Assembly: GCF_050003625.1 (NCBI RefSeq)
Contig: NC_134398.1
Location: 99,799,479 to 99,863,478, forward strand
Reading direction: 5' to 3'
Source: Haematobia irritans
Lineage: Eukaryota; Arthropoda; Insecta; Diptera; Muscidae
Length of the DNA stretch: 64,000 nt
Shown piece after piece: positions 10,347-21,386 of the stretch (positions within the stretch are counted from its first letter, which is position 1; the number at the start of each line of letters is the position of its first letter). Made by a program: the position numbers and the translations under genes. The notes under the pieces are model-generated. The model did no database searches. It saw only the letters and a program-made list of their open reading frames with translations, and was not told the origin of the DNA.

Positions 10347-11263
10347 TGCCTTTTGTGACATACTTGCACAAATATTTGATTGATTTGGCCGAATGACAAC
10401 TCTCAACGTTTGTATGTGTTTCGAAAATTCGTGATAGAAGCAGGCAATATGGTACAATGTATTCATTTCCGATCTCAATATCTTGATTTTTCACTTTAAC
10501 TTTGATAGTTCTACCATTATCTTCTTTTGACCGCCTACGATAAACTGGATAAAACGATATCCGCGACCGTTAGTTGCTGAAACAGGTACGGGGGACGATG
10601 GGTAGTTCCCCGTACCTGTTTCAGCAACTAACGGTCGCGGATATCGTTTTGGGCACTTTCCATCAGCCATGCTAGGCGATAATGGATTTAATGCACCGCA
10701 CGGTCCATGCACCATCTGTGTTGTCACTTTATTATTAACTGTTGGTGCATTGAATCTTCGCACATGTTCACCTGTTGTGGTACAATCCGCTGTTATGACA
10801 AATTTGTGCGTATCCGATGGCATTCGTTCCAATGCTGTTTTAAACATATTAACGACAGCATTATTAGCGTGAAAAAAGGTTGCAATTGTTCAATTGCACC
10901 ACACATCTAGCTGATCCACAATCGAAGAAATGAAATAAATTTGCAGAAATTGATGCGGTTCATCTAATGTTGGCAGCATTGAACCGTGCAAATGATATAT
11001 TTGTCCTTGTATCTGTATTTGCAAACAGTTATTTATTTATTTTATACGTAGTTGTTATGTGTTACAATTCATTGTGTTGGTGTGAGAGATTGGTTATGTG
11101 TGTTATATCTTTTACCTTGCAAGTCGGCATAAACCGCCTTCTCGAATGATATTAGCTCCTAAGGATGTCATGCGATAGCAGTTATTGGATTCAAGGATGT
11201 GTTGAAGAAAATGGCTTGAATCGGGATCACTTCCATCGAACAATGATTTCAGTGGCTGTGGTG
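10347..11263 (-). pseudogene. Helitron H1 Rep domain fragment
   Basis: Minus-strand pieces of the Helitron replication-initiator part, in order: LKSLFDGSDPDSSHFLQHIL and MTSLGANIIREGG (11263-11130), QGQIYHLHGSMLPTLDEPHQ (about 11000), FKTALERMPSDTHKFVITAD and EHVRRFNAPTV (about 10840-10720), MVHGPCGALNPLSPSMADGK (about 10700), then RIFETHTNVESCHSAKSIKY and LCKYVTKG (10430-10349). Frameshifts and a low-complexity insertion (about 11020-11130) separate them. A 43-bp inverted duplication at 10551-10650 replaces part of the domain. Confidence 0.85.
10551..10650. repeat. Perfect 43-bp palindrome inside Helitron Rep
   Basis: The arms 10551-10593 and 10608-10650 are exact reverse complements with a 14-nt spacer. 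The right arm is normal Helitron coding sequence (KRYPRPLVAETGTG on the minus strand). The left arm is the same sequence inverted and replaces codons present in the sister copy near 63790. The reading frame happens to stay open through it. Confidence 0.95.
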
Positions 11264-12678
11264 TGTAAGTACGTATTCTTTTCGGGCAAGAAAAGACACT
11301 GGAGAAAAATTTTGAAATTGAATAGAGAAAAGTAGTTAAAAAAAACAGTCATGTTAGAAACTATGGAAACAGAGAGTTTGAAAAAAAAACAATTATTAGA
11401 AAAATTTTGTTAGAGAAAGAGGAAGCCTGCAAAAAAGAAAACAAAAAAGGAAATAATTTTATAATAATTTAACTAAGAAAACGAAAAAAAGGAAGAGATC
11501 AATAGCCATGTGCCTTTAGAAGAGGAGGAAAATTTGAATAACCGACACCAAGAATTTTAAATTACCAATAATATCAATTATCGCCTAAATTTAATTTAAA
11601 AGCGAAGCACGCCCGGCCGCCAATCTCTAGAACTGAATGAGAGACATTTTGGAAATACGTTCGAGGATAAAATGCTGAATGGGCACGGGTCAACTTTTAT
11701 TGAAACCAAAATCTAAATCAACTATTTAATCTACGTCGAGCCTCATTTCAATATCGCCTTCTTAATTAAACTACAAAGAAGAAAGCTTCATTTCATTATC
11801 GCCTTCTTAATTGAACTACAAAGAAGAAAGAAATTGTTGAAAACCTCGAGAGGAAAAGGAGCAAAATTTTAAACCCGCCATAGGATGATGGAAATAACTA
11901 CTACTGATACAGATTTTTACACAATATAAGTATTTAAGTTATTTGTCCATATTATTACACATATTTATCATTTCATATAAACATTTTCTACCATTTAAAC
12001 GGCTTCAAGATCCTCCATCAACAGGCCTGGTGACAGCGAGGGATATCTTGGGTAAGTCCGACCATATTTATGTTCATTATTTCTATATATTCATTATTAC
12101 TTCTTTGCTACATTATTACTTGTGAACTACTACATCAACAATTTACCTTTAAATTTACACTAACTTTATTATCCTAGAATATTAGGTCATAATTCGATAG
12201 ATTTTTGTACTTACCATTTCATTGCTTACTAAAACCTTATCCACTCGCATAATTTTCCATCCGTTTGTTAAATATACATATTACACTGATTCGACTTTAA
12301 AATGAATTGCTAACTTTCGTTTCGATAGTGCGAAAGGTAATGATGGTTAGATAAAGGATTCGTAATTTGTGGGCTGATATTGTTATGTCACCAGGTAGGG
12401 CGGGTAAAGAAATATGAGCCGCAGTTAAACACCTAAGCCGGCTCGTCTCAATTAACGCCACTCTCATTTTTCGATATCTACTACAAAGTTTTTGAGGCAT
12501 ATCAAATACACATGTACATACACACACACATTTAAGAGCTACCTTATCTTCTTAATTTCTGTATACGGATCCGTAATCTATCTCTGAAGGAAAACGAACT
12601 CTCCCAAGACTGAGCAAGGCCGAGAGCCAGAAGGTAGCCATTTCCGGAGGAGACAGATTTATCGGGAGGATCGTTACA
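11264..12678 (+). repeat. Gypsy-1 5' LTR
   Basis: Begins TGTAAGTACG and ends CGTTACA, a TG...CA-bounded LTR of 1415 bp. It is preceded by the GGTG target duplication and followed nine bases later by the primer-binding site. It differs from the 3' LTR by scattered substitutions and an expanded CACATGTACATACACACA stretch near 12510. A short open frame at 12297-12527 is repeated in the 3' LTR and looks incidental. Confidence 0.9.
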
Positions 12679-12687
12679 TAAATAAAA

Positions 12688-12705
12688 TGGCGCCCAACGT
12701 GGGGC
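12688..12705 (+). promoter_or_regulatory. tRNA primer-binding site of Gypsy-1
   Basis: TGGCGCCCAACGTGGGGC starts nine bases after the LTR. TGG at the start matches a tRNA 3' CCA end. TGGCGCCC is typical of tRNA-Lys-type primers in Gypsy-like elements, but the exact tRNA is inference. About 600 bp of untranslated leader with no convincing gene follows. Confidence 0.7.
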
Positions 12706-13297
12706 AACAGCGGAATTGACGCCAACATTATGTTGAAATTAATAAAAACACAAAACAATATACAAGTACGCTATGGTCTCAATATTAATACATACACTTA
12801 TATACATTACTAAGTCTTCCTAAGAATTTCTTTTTGGATTTGTATATATATTGATCAGGTGATATGTAATAACCAAATAAATTCTTTAGGAAATAACACA
12901 TAATCACAGAAATGCTCATTAGGACCTGTGGTTTTGCTTTTATTCGAAATCATACCAATGAGTATTCTCTTCAAAATTTGTTTTGTGTATTACAAGCTAA
13001 AATTACTTGCTTTATATCTGTGGTCAAGATATTTTATGTAGTTAAATTGTTCTTAACTTATAACTTCTGCAGACATATAGACTCGGTTGGAATTTGTCTA
13101 TTTGAGAATTTTAGGTCTATAACAACTTTAGTCCCTTACTACAATAGTCAAGTTCCAATCCAAGTTCTTAGTGGTGTTAACTGAGTAAATTAATAATCCT
13201 TTATCTATAAAGTCATAATCCGAGTAGCTTTAATATAAATTAAAAAAAAATAATAAAAAAAAAAGATAAGTTCTAGATTTACTTTTAATTTGTTACT

Positions 13298-14302
13298 TTG
13301 ATTTCATTTGAGAATTTGGAAATGTCGGTTCGTAGTAGTGATGAAAATATTCGTTCACAACAATCAGAAAATGTCTCTCATAGAACTAGGTCTAGACAAA
13401 GAAGCTCTAGTCTACACCAAAGCTCGAATCACTCAAATAGGAATAATGAACGGGAAGTAGGAGCAGGTGGAGAGGCTGAATCTGTAACTCAGATTCATGA
13501 TGATAGAATTCGACTAATAATATCGGATTCACTTTCCGCGATGCGTAACGAAATAACTTCATCCATCGCTAGTGAAATATCCAATAGAATTAGGGAAGTT
13601 AGAGTAGATGCAAATGCAATTAGCGCTGAATCATCCAATGTCCCAACTTCATTTAGTCCTAACACATATAACTCGAATCGAGATTCAACTGAGAGATCTC
13701 TTAATATAATTAAGAATTGGAAGATAGTATTTACTGGTAACAACAGCAATGTAGCTGTAGACGAGTTTATTTATAGAGTAAATATCATGACAGTGAATAC
13801 TTTAGAGGGCAATTGGGCAATTTTGAGTGAATCGTTGAGAAGTCACTACAAGGAATGTTACAATGACTATGATATAAACGACGATATACGCCGTAGAAAA
13901 CAGAGATCGAACGAGACCTTTGATGAATTCTACGATGCTATTATTATCTTGGCCGATAAACTTCAGGTACCCTTGAGTGAGGAAGAGTTATGTGAGACAA
14001 TGATTCGTAATATTAGAACCGAGATTAGACGAGAACTGCTACACTTAAATATTCATAATGTCCCGGAATTAAGAAAAGCGGTTAAGAGACATGAAAAGTT
14101 TATCAGTGATATTCAATCACAGAGAAGAAATGGACAAAGCGGATATTTAACTGAGTTAAGCAGAGCTAATTTTGATAAAGAAGAATTGTCTGATAACGAA
14201 ATATCCGCAATTAAAGATTTGGTATGTTGGAATTGCGGAAAGGAAGGTCATGTGTATAAGGATTGTATGAGGAAAATGTCAACTTTCTGCTTTGGTTGTT
14301 GA
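13298..14302 (+). CDS. gag: Gypsy-1 Gag
   Basis: A 334-codon frame; the methionine at 13322 is an equally likely start. The first 110 residues are Ser/Arg/Asn-rich and low-complexity. A capsid-like region follows (about 135-270, with FIYRVNIMTV and RRRKQRSNETFDEFYDAI). Near the end is one CCHC zinc knuckle, CWNCGKEGHVYKDC (CX2CX4HX4C), for RNA packaging. The frame then runs into a stop after a second Cys pair (CFGC). Pol lies in the -1 frame and overlaps the end, consistent with -1 frameshifting. Gag looks intact. Confidence 0.85.
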   Translation: MISFENLEMSVRSSDENIRSQQSENVSHRTRSRQRSSSLHQSSNHSNRNNEREVGAGGEAESVTQIHDDRIRLIISDSLSAMRNEITSSIASEISNRIREVRVDANAISAESSNVPTSFSPNTYNSNRDSTERSLNIIKNWKIVFTGNNSNVAVDEFIYRVNIMTVNTLEGNWAILSESLRSHYKECYNDYDINDDIRRRKQRSNETFDEFYDAIIILADKLQVPLSEEELCETMIRNIRTEIRRELLHLNIHNVPELRKAVKRHEKFISDIQSQRRNGQSGYLTELSRANFDKEELSDNEISAIKDLVCWNCGKEGHVYKDCMRKMSTFCFGC

Positions 14303-15282
14303 CGAAAGGATACATTCAGACCAACATGTCCAAACTGCGTCATGTCGGGAAACTCGAAGAAGGATGTCCCTCAACAGAAGAGAGGACATCCGAATCAGTT
14401 ACAAAAATAGATAAATATAACGATTCACAAAATAAATCGCTCGGGATAAACCACGACGAAATTGTAGAACCTTTACCTCGAGAATTACTAGGATATATCA
14501 AAAAAGGAAATGATGTGAAGAACTTAAAATCCACTAAGAGTGCAATACGTATGCGAAATTTCTGGAAAAAACGAAAAACATTTAGAAAATATATAGTTGC
14601 TTCAATTGTCACTAAGGATTCAGACACTCGACCATATATAAAATTGAATATTTTAGGTTGTACTTATTTTGGTCTATTAGATAGTGGAGCTACTAAAAGC
14701 GTAATTGGGGGCATGCTTGCTGAGAAAATTCATAACCTTACAGATTTTAGGAAATGTCGAGGAAACGTGAAAACAGCAGATGGTCAAGAACAGAGGGTAT
14801 AAGGAGTAGCAAACGTTAAATTTATCTATGAAAATAAGGAGTGTATATTCGAGTTTTTGGTCATAAAATCTATAAAACAAGATATAATATGTGGGATAGA
14901 TTTTTGGAAACAGTTTAAAATTGCCATCTATGTAGGTGACGAGATCTCAGAAATACACATGATGAATGAACAATCGGATCAAATTGAATTAACTAATGAC
15001 CAGAGGAGAAAATTAGACGCAGTTATAGACCTCTTCCCGAATTCTGATAGAGACGGTTTAGGATGTAAAAATCTAGTAGAACACCACATAGATACCGGCG
15101 ATGCAAAGCCTATTAAGCAGAGGTATTACCCAATATCTCCCGCGAGAGAAAATATACTTTTTTCTGAAATAGACAGAATGCTAACACTCGGTGTTATTGA
15201 AGAATGTCCACAGTCTTCTTGGTCTTCTCCGGGAGTATTGATAGTAAAACCGGAAAAGGTACGTTTTTGCGTTGATACCTAA
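14263..15282 (+). pseudogene. pol: Gypsy-1 Pol, protease and start of RT
   Basis: In the -1 frame relative to gag. The retroviral-type aspartic protease shows FGLLDSGATKSVIGG (catalytic DSG, about 14674). An in-frame TAA at 14800-14802 interrupts it, and the same frame resumes immediately to 15282. The RT connection follows: HHIDTGDAKPIKQRYYPISP, DRMLTLGVIEE and SSWSSPGVLI. At about 15278 the frame is lost because roughly fifteen codons between FCVD and the IEGILSRLP region are absent compared with Gypsy-2 (51555-51794). Confidence 0.85.
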
Positions 15283-17043
15283 TATTGAAGGTATTTTATC
15301 CCGATTACCCTCAGTGCACTTTATTTCAAAAATAGATTTAAAAGATGCCTTTTGGCAAATTAGACTGGATGAAAGTTCGAAACCAAAAACAGCATTTACA
15401 ATTCCAAACAGACCGCTTTACCAATTCACAAGGATGCCTTTTGGGCTCTGCAATGCACCCCATACAATGTGTAGGTTAATGGACATTGTAATACCCTACT
15501 ACATGAAGTCACACATATTTGTGTACCTAGATGATTTGCTAATTGTGTCCGAAAATTTCGAGGAACATCTAAGACATTTACAAGAAGTAGCCAACCAATT
15601 TAGGAAAGCTGGCTTGACAATTAATGTCAAGAAAAGTTGCTTTACAATAAAACGAGTAAAATATCTCGGATATACTGTTGGTGAAGGTACTATCAGAGTA
15701 GACCCGGAAAAGGTCAAAGCTATTTCCAAATTCCCAGCCCCTACCTCGGTTCGTTCTCTTCGCCGATTTCTAGGAATGATAGGTTGGTATAGAAGGTTTC
15801 TGAACGATTTTTCAAATTATACCTTCCCACTTACCGAACTTCTGTCAAAACGGAGATCGTTCAAATGGACAGATGAGGCACAACGAGCATTTGATGAATT
15901 GAAATCTAGGCTATGTAGCGCCCCAGTATTGGTGAATGCCGATTTTAATAAACCTTTCGTAGTTCAATGTGATGCGAGCATGGTAGGAGTAGGTGCAGTA
16001 TTAGCACAGGCTGATGCACAAGGTGTGGAAAGACCCATAGCTTACATGTCACAAAAACTAAACAAGGCTCAAAGAAATTATTCTATAACGGAGTTAGAAT
16101 GTTTGGCAGTAGTTTTGGCCATTAATAAATTTCGTGCCTATATAGAAGGTCACGAATTTAAGGTAGTGACGGATCACGCGAGCCTTAAATGGCTAATGGG
16201 TCAAAAGGACTTATCAGGAAGATTGGCAAGGTGGGCGTTGAAGCTACAAGGCTTCAATTTTAGTATTGAACATAGAAAGGCCAGTTATAATGTAGTACCT
16301 GATGCTTTGTCTCGAGTGTATGAAGAACCAAGTATGGTTTTATGGTTTACTGGGTCAGAATATTCAAAATGGCGTGAAGATCTGGTTAAGTCTCCATTCG
16401 CAGACTTCAAAGTAGACGGTAAATTTATTTACAAAAAGCTAAACTTTGCGAATGGGGTGGAAGATGATCGGACCTCATGGAAATTGCTAGTTCCAACCGA
16501 ACTTCGCAGAAACGTTATATATGTAGCCCATAATATACCAAGCTCTTCACATTGCGGTATAGCGAAGACCGTTGAAATTATTCGAAGATACTTTTATTGG
16601 CCAAGGCTTGTGACTGACGTGAAAGAATATATTGCAGACTGTGACACTTGCAAGACGTCAAAAGTTCCAACGACTGTGTTACGTCCACCCATGGGAAACA
16701 TGGTAATGACGGAAAGACCATTCCAAAGGTTATACATCGACTTGATTGGACCATACCCAAGAACGCGGAGTGATATTATAGGAATATTAATAATTTTAGA
16801 TCACTATTCAAAATTTTGTTTTCTAAAACCCCTGAAAAAGTTCACATCCAGTTCAATTATATCGTATCTAAGGGATGAAATATTTTATTGTTATGGTGTT
16901 CCAGAGGTCTTGGTTTCGGACAATGGCAGCCAATTCAGAAGTAGAGAGCTCAAGGCTCTCTTAGATAAGTTTGGTGTGAGACATCAATTCACCGCGTTCT
17001 ATAGCCCACATGCCAATGCAAGTGAGAGGGTGAATAGATCAGT
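15272..17043 (+). pseudogene. pol: Gypsy-1 Pol, RT, RNase H and integrase N-part
   Basis: A long frame of about 590 codons. The RT palm has DLKDAFWQIRLD (residue 22 on) and the catalytic FVYLDDLL (85-88). RNase H has QCDASMVGVGAVL, TELECLAVV and VTDHASLKWL. Integrase has an HHCC zinc finger (HNIPSSSHCGIAKT ... CDTCKTSK), catalytic aspartates in RLYIDLIGPYP and VLVSDNGSQF, and glutamate in NASERVNRS. It is cut by insertion E1 exactly after RVNRS. The methionine at 15272 is not a genuine start: pol is downstream of the protease in a polyprotein. Confidence 0.9.
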
Positions 17044-18195
17044 ACACCCAGAGAAATGATTGGTTGGAATTCGATTACGTCAACAGTTTGATAGTGGAAA
17101 CCCACAATTTTTAATTGTGTGGAATAATTATTATTTATATCTCTTGTTTGATAGTTTATATAATCAAAATAATGGCGGTGTGACCAAAAGTTGGTACACA
17201 CGACCAAATATTGGTTGTTATTTATACATTTAAGTATCTAACCATTTCAATTTATTCCACCCTGTTGTGATAACTGATTTGTTTTGCCAATGTGTCACCA
17301 AACCCAACTGAAAGTCCGCCTAGTCAATAAGTTGGTTGTGTTAACAAATTTTATAGTTATAAAGAGAATTTGTTGCTATGGACTACATATATATGACAAA
17401 AAATAAGTTGTTTATTTCGGTTAATATATGAAACTCCAAAATTTAAATATTTGATTACGTGAGTTCAATTTTAAAAATGCAATCTACCCAACAAGGACTG
17501 CTGCGAGTTATATAACCATCTTTTAAACCGGTAGCTGCATTCTTAAGTGGTAAGTAAGTTAAACATAAAACGACATTAATATCTCTCATATTTTAACCTT
17601 TTCCCTAATTTTCTTACAATTTCATAAAATATATCAATCAGAATATGACGACTTCCGGGGTTGTGAAAGGTGTATATATAGATTTTGTGCCTCATAATCA
17701 GACTCAAAATCAATCAGCAAACGAGAACATTTCGCCTGGTTATGCCTGAGTCCCCCTGAAAATCGATCGCGATTGTGAGAGTGAGTATCAAATGATGACT
17801 GAAAAAGATATTGTGAGAACCGTGCACCAAGAACCACAAACGCCGAATTTGGGCGACATTCCAATTTTTCATTAGATAAATGATCAATATGAGAAATATT
17901 AATTTGTAATACAATTAAATAAAATAAAATCTGAAATAATTCAACGTTTTCTTTAATTTTATAATAATTGGTTTTCCAAAAAACAGATAATTGCTTTAAC
18001 AAACGAATGAAACCTTATTGGTTGTGATTTCCAATTAGACTGTCATTGTGCCCAAAATTTAGTCATCCAAACAAATTTTTTTATAGTTGTGTCAGACAAC
18101 AATTGGTTGCTCTAACAAATTTTGTGATAGTAGATGGGACCAAATAATTCGGTTGGCAAAAAAATTGGTTGGCACAACAAATTTGTTCTCTGTGT
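17044..18195. mobile_element. Inverted-repeat element E1 inserted in Gypsy-1 integrase
   Basis: Ends are CACCCAGAGAAATGATTGG and the complement of CACACAGAGAACAAATTTGT, so the first dozen bases form an imperfect inverted repeat. The flanks read GT on both sides (17042-17043, 18196-18197). Shifting by one base gives TA/TT instead. Removing 1152 bp plus 2 bp restores the integrase frame exactly, supporting the boundaries. The interior repeats CAACAAATTTGTTG / TTGGTTG motifs. Small open frames (17634-18002) are not convincing genes. A related element is at 31316-31735. Confidence 0.75.
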
Positions 18196-18592
18196 GTTAT
18201 TTCAGCATTGAGAGCATATATCAAAGACGATCAGCGAAAATGGGATATTTATTTGCCAAGCGTGAATTGTGCCTTACGCAATACTCTACATTCTAGTATA
18301 GGTCAAACTCCATATCAAGTTATCTTTGGACAACCCATGATAGTCCACGGCAATGATTATGATATCCTTCGAAAATTAAATTTATTGCAAGAAAATGACA
18401 CAGAAATCCAAAGACATGATAAATTCACATTACTCAGGGACTCGATACAATCAAAAGTTAAGCATATAAGAAAAATGAGAGAATCTACAATTTAAAATCG
18501 AAGCAACGACAATTTGAAATTGGAACGAAGGTAGTTAGAAGAAATTTTACCCATAGTTCAAATTTAAAGAAATATAATGCGAAGTTAGCTCC
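18196..18592 (+). pseudogene. pol: Gypsy-1 integrase C-terminal part
   Basis: Continues the integrase directly after E1: SALRAYIKDDQRKWD, LPSVNCALRNTLHSS and GQTPYQVIFGQPM, then a stop at 18493. Another frame continues with FEIGTKVVRRNFTHSSN and KKYNAKLAP, the usual C-terminal integrase segment. It ends where a 22-bp duplication of AATGCGAAGTTAGCTCC adjoins the LTR. Broken by a frameshift near 18490. Confidence 0.8.
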
Positions 18593-18614
18593 AGAATAAT
18601 GCGAAGTTAGCTCC

Positions 18615-19990
18615 GGGCAAGGAAAGACACTGGAGAAAAATTTTGAAATTGAGTAGAGAAAAGTAGTTAAAAAAAGAGTCATGTTAGAAACTATAGAAAC
18701 AGAGAGTTTGAAAAAAAAAACAATTATTAGAAAAATTTTGTTAGAGAAAGAGGAAGCCTGCAAAAAAGAAAACAAAAAAGGAAATAATTTTATAATAATT
18801 TAACTAAGAAAACGAAAAAAAGGAAGATTTCAATAGCCATGTGCCTTTAGAAGAGGAGGAAAATTTGAATAACCGACACCAAGAATTTTAAATTACCAAT
18901 AATATCAATTATCGCCTAAATTTAATTTAAAAGCGAAGCGCGCCCGGCCGCCAATCTCTAGAACTGAATGAGAGACATTTTGGAAATACGTTCGAGGATA
19001 AAATGCTGAATGGGCACGGGTCAACTTTTATTGAAACCAAAATCTAAATCAACTATTTAATCTACGTCGAGCCTCATTTCAATATCGCCTTCTTAATTAA
19101 ACTACAAAGAAGAAAGCTTCATTTCATTATCGCCTTCTTAATTGAACTACAAAGAAGAAAGAAATTGTTGAAAACCTCGAGAGGAAAAGGAGCAAAATTT
19201 TAAACCCGCCATAGGATGATGGAAATAACTACTACTGATACAGATTTTTACACAATTTAAGTATTTAAGTTATTTGTCCATATTATTACACATATTTATC
19301 ATTTCATATAAACATTTTCTACCATTTAAACGGCTTCAAGATCCTCCATCAACAGGCCTAGTGACAGCGAGGGATATCTTGGGTAAGTCCGACCATATTT
19401 ATGTTCATTATTTCTATATATTCATTATTACTTCTTTACTACATTATTGCTTGTGAACTAGTACATCAACAATTTACCTTTAAATTTACACTAACTTTAT
19501 TATCCTAGAATATTAGGTCATAATTCGATAGATTTTTGTACTTACCATTTCATTGCTTACTAAAACCTTATCCACTCGCATAATTTTCCATCCGTTTGTT
19601 AAATATACATATTAAACTGATTCGACTTTAAAATGAATTGCTAACATTCGTTTCGATAGTGCGAAAGGTAATGATGGTTAGATAAAGGATTCGTAATTTG
19701 TGGGCTGATATTGTTATGTCACCAGGTAGGGCGGGAAAATAAATATGAGCCGCAGTTAAACACCTAAGCCGGCTCGTCTCAGTTAACGCCACTCTCATTT
19801 TTCGATATCTACTACAAAGTTTTTGAGGCATATCAACACACCTTTAAGAGCTACCTTATCTTCTTAATTTCTGTATACGGATCCGTAATCTATCTCTGAA
19901 GGAAAACGAACTCTCCCAAGACTGAGCAAGACCGAGAGCCAGAAGGTAGCCATTTCCGGAGGAGACAGATTTATCGGAAGGATCGTTACA
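18615..19990 (+). repeat. Gypsy-1 3' LTR with altered start
   Basis: Matches the 5' LTR from GGGCAAG onward to the terminal CGTTACA, followed by the GGTG duplication. The first about 28 bases of the 5' LTR (TGTAAGTACGTATTC...) are missing here and are replaced by a duplicated end of pol (AATGCGAAGTTAGCTCC, two copies at 18579-18614). It also lacks part of the CA-rich stretch of the 5' LTR. Confidence 0.88.
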
Positions 19991-19994
19991 GGTG

Positions 19995-20303
19995 GTGTAA
20001 GTAATGGATCCTGTTCGATTTTCCACTTGCGCAGCACAATCCAGCCGTTTCTCTTTTGAACTTTAACGCATTGTAATATCGGCATATAGTCGTCATTGGT
20101 CCACTATTTAAATTTTCATCATCACTGTAGTTTGTAGTAGCATATTGGAATGCCAAGCGATTGTATGATGCCAATGATCTTCGTGTGCTCTCTCGTTGTC
20201 TCAATCGGGCATTTTCTATTATTATATTTTGTCTTTCTTCCCTTAAATTCTGTGAATACACTTGTTGCTGGCTTGTATGTCTTGTGCGGCGCCCTAAAGG
20301 CAT
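19995..20303 (-). pseudogene. Helitron H1 N-terminal protein fragment
   Basis: The minus-strand frame opens MPLGRRTRHTSQQQVYSQNL with Arg/Glu-rich sequence (ENARLRQRESTRRSLASYNR), then LKFKRETAGLCCASGK, the typical N-terminus of a dipteran Helitron protein. It runs into the Gypsy-1 GGTG junction at 19994 and resumes beyond 11263. The start is chosen at the methionine because the sequence upstream (20310-21140) is non-coding Helitron 5' region with tandem repeats. Confidence 0.8.
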
Positions 20304-20404
20304 TTTGGTCTATGGACAGAGTGGTGAAGTTAACTTTAAGTGCACGAGCCACATAATTTACACAGTTCAACTTACTACCTTAAAGACAAATGTCTGCTGT
20401 TTAA

Positions 20405-21120
20405 ATTCACTAAAAATTTGCTCAATACACCTAATTGATTTGGTGATTTCCAGTTGAAATGTTAGGAAACGATTAAGTTATTTTTAATTTTTTTTTCACA
20501 ATTTCACAGTGTACACAATGCCGGTTTGTCACATGAAAATTTGTCACATCACTTTTGCACACTAAAAATTTGCACAATAAACGTAATTAGTTTGATGATT
20601 TTCAATTGAAATGTTTTGGGAAACTAATAAGTTATTTTTCTAATATTTTTTCACAATTTCACAATGCCGGTTTGCAACATGAATATTTGTCTCATCACTT
20701 TTGCAACTTCTTAAACCTTTCGCAATATAAAAATATATTTTATTGAAAGACAATTCATTTGAAAAAATTTAATGACAATTCATGTGAAAAAATGAAAAGC
20801 AACTGAGATGAATTCAAGTTATAATTTTTTTATGTGCGCTGCATGTAAAAAAAGATTTTCCCGCTTTCCGTTGAAACTTTTCTTGAATCTATAAACCTCA
20901 CAGAGCCCGAGACCTTTCCAACGAATGCAAAACCGTGGAAATCGTTTCGGAGATGCATCCGAGATGGCGCTGTATATAAAAAAAGATTTTCACGCTTTTC
21001 CGTTGAAACTTTTCTTGAATTTTCTTTGCTATAAACGGAGCACGAGACCTTTCCAACGAATACAAATCCATGGAAATCGGTTTGTGCGTTCTGGAGTTAT
21101 TGCGTCAGGAAGGAAAACCC
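20405..21120 (-). repeat. Tandem repeats in the 5' non-coding part of Helitron H1
   Basis: Two arrays. At 20405-20700 a unit of about 145 bp with ACAATGCCGGTTTGTCACATG occurs twice. At 20830-21110 a unit of about 125 bp with CGAGACCTTTCCAACGAATGC and CCGTTGAAACTTTTCTTGAA occurs twice. The second unit is the same as the array at 54800-55420, next to the 5' end of Helitron H2. Confidence 0.8.
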
Positions 21121-21130
21121 CACTTATTTT

Positions 21131-21144
21131 TATATAGTAGAAGA
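21131..21144 (-). other. Helitron H1 5' terminus
   Basis: On the minus strand TCTTCTACTATATA, preceded by A. Helitrons start with TC and insert between A and T. The sister terminus is at 54767 (TCTTCCACTATAAAAATAAG). Good similarity continues inwards through AAAAATAAG and TTTTCCTTCCTGACGC. Confidence 0.8.
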
Positions 21145-21386
21145 TAGAAAAAAGCAAAGTAAAAAACAAACACATTTCTTTCATGTTCACATTAGGGCTG
21201 TCATTCGGGATCGATTTTTATAAATCCTGGGATTCCAATATTTTTTCGGGATTCTTTAAATATTCTGAATAATAACAATCTACAGCATCAAAAATTGTAA
21301 GACATCAAGAAAATTTCGTTTAATCCAATTCTATTAACAAAAACGTAACAACAGAACATAAGAAGAATAACGAGTTGGCAACACTG

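Larger units (their letters stand above)
11264..19990 (+). mobile_element. Gypsy-1, nearly complete Ty3/Gypsy LTR retrotransposon
   Basis: Plus strand, 8.7 kb, flanked by GGTG (11260-11263 and 19991-19994) inside Helitron H1. Removing it restores the Helitron N-terminal reading (LLTPP...QPLKS). The order is 5' LTR, primer-binding site, gag with a zinc knuckle, protease, RT, RNase H, integrase, 3' LTR. No env is seen. It is disabled by an in-frame stop, a deletion in RT and a 1.15-kb insertion in integrase. The LTRs differ by roughly 20 substitutions by eye over 1.37 kb, so the insertion is moderately young. Confidence 0.93.
5540..21144 (-). mobile_element. Helitron H1, rolling-circle transposon, heavily interrupted
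   Basis: A minus-strand Helitron. Its 5' end is at 21144 (A then TCTTCTACTATATA, the expected A/T insertion context). Pieces of one Rep-helicase protein follow in order towards lower coordinates: the N-terminus at 20303, middle at 11263-10347, then 8257-8131, 6774-6523, and helicase with Walker A at 6211-5540. They are separated by Gypsy-1 (11264-19990), element B1 (8258-10346), LINE copy L1 (6775-8113) and a MITE (6212-6520). The helicase C-terminus and 3' hairpin end are missing. Helitrons replicate by a HUH nickase fused to a PIF1-like helicase; this copy cannot encode either. Confidence 0.85.

Noticed and set aside
10669..11149. Plus-strand open frames over 10.67-11.15 kb
   Set aside because: They are the opposite strand of Helitron H1 Rep coding sequence, where homology is clear.
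12912..13184. 90-codon frame in the Gypsy-1 leader as an extra gene
   Set aside because: No motif, AT-rich composition, and upstream of gag in what should be untranslated leader.
17634..18002. 122-codon minus frame in element E1 as a transposase
   Set aside because: No catalytic motif, and the sequence is dominated by the element's repeated motifs.
11264..19990. An env gene in Gypsy-1
   Set aside because: The space between the integrase end and the 3' LTR is under 100 bp, so there is no room for env.
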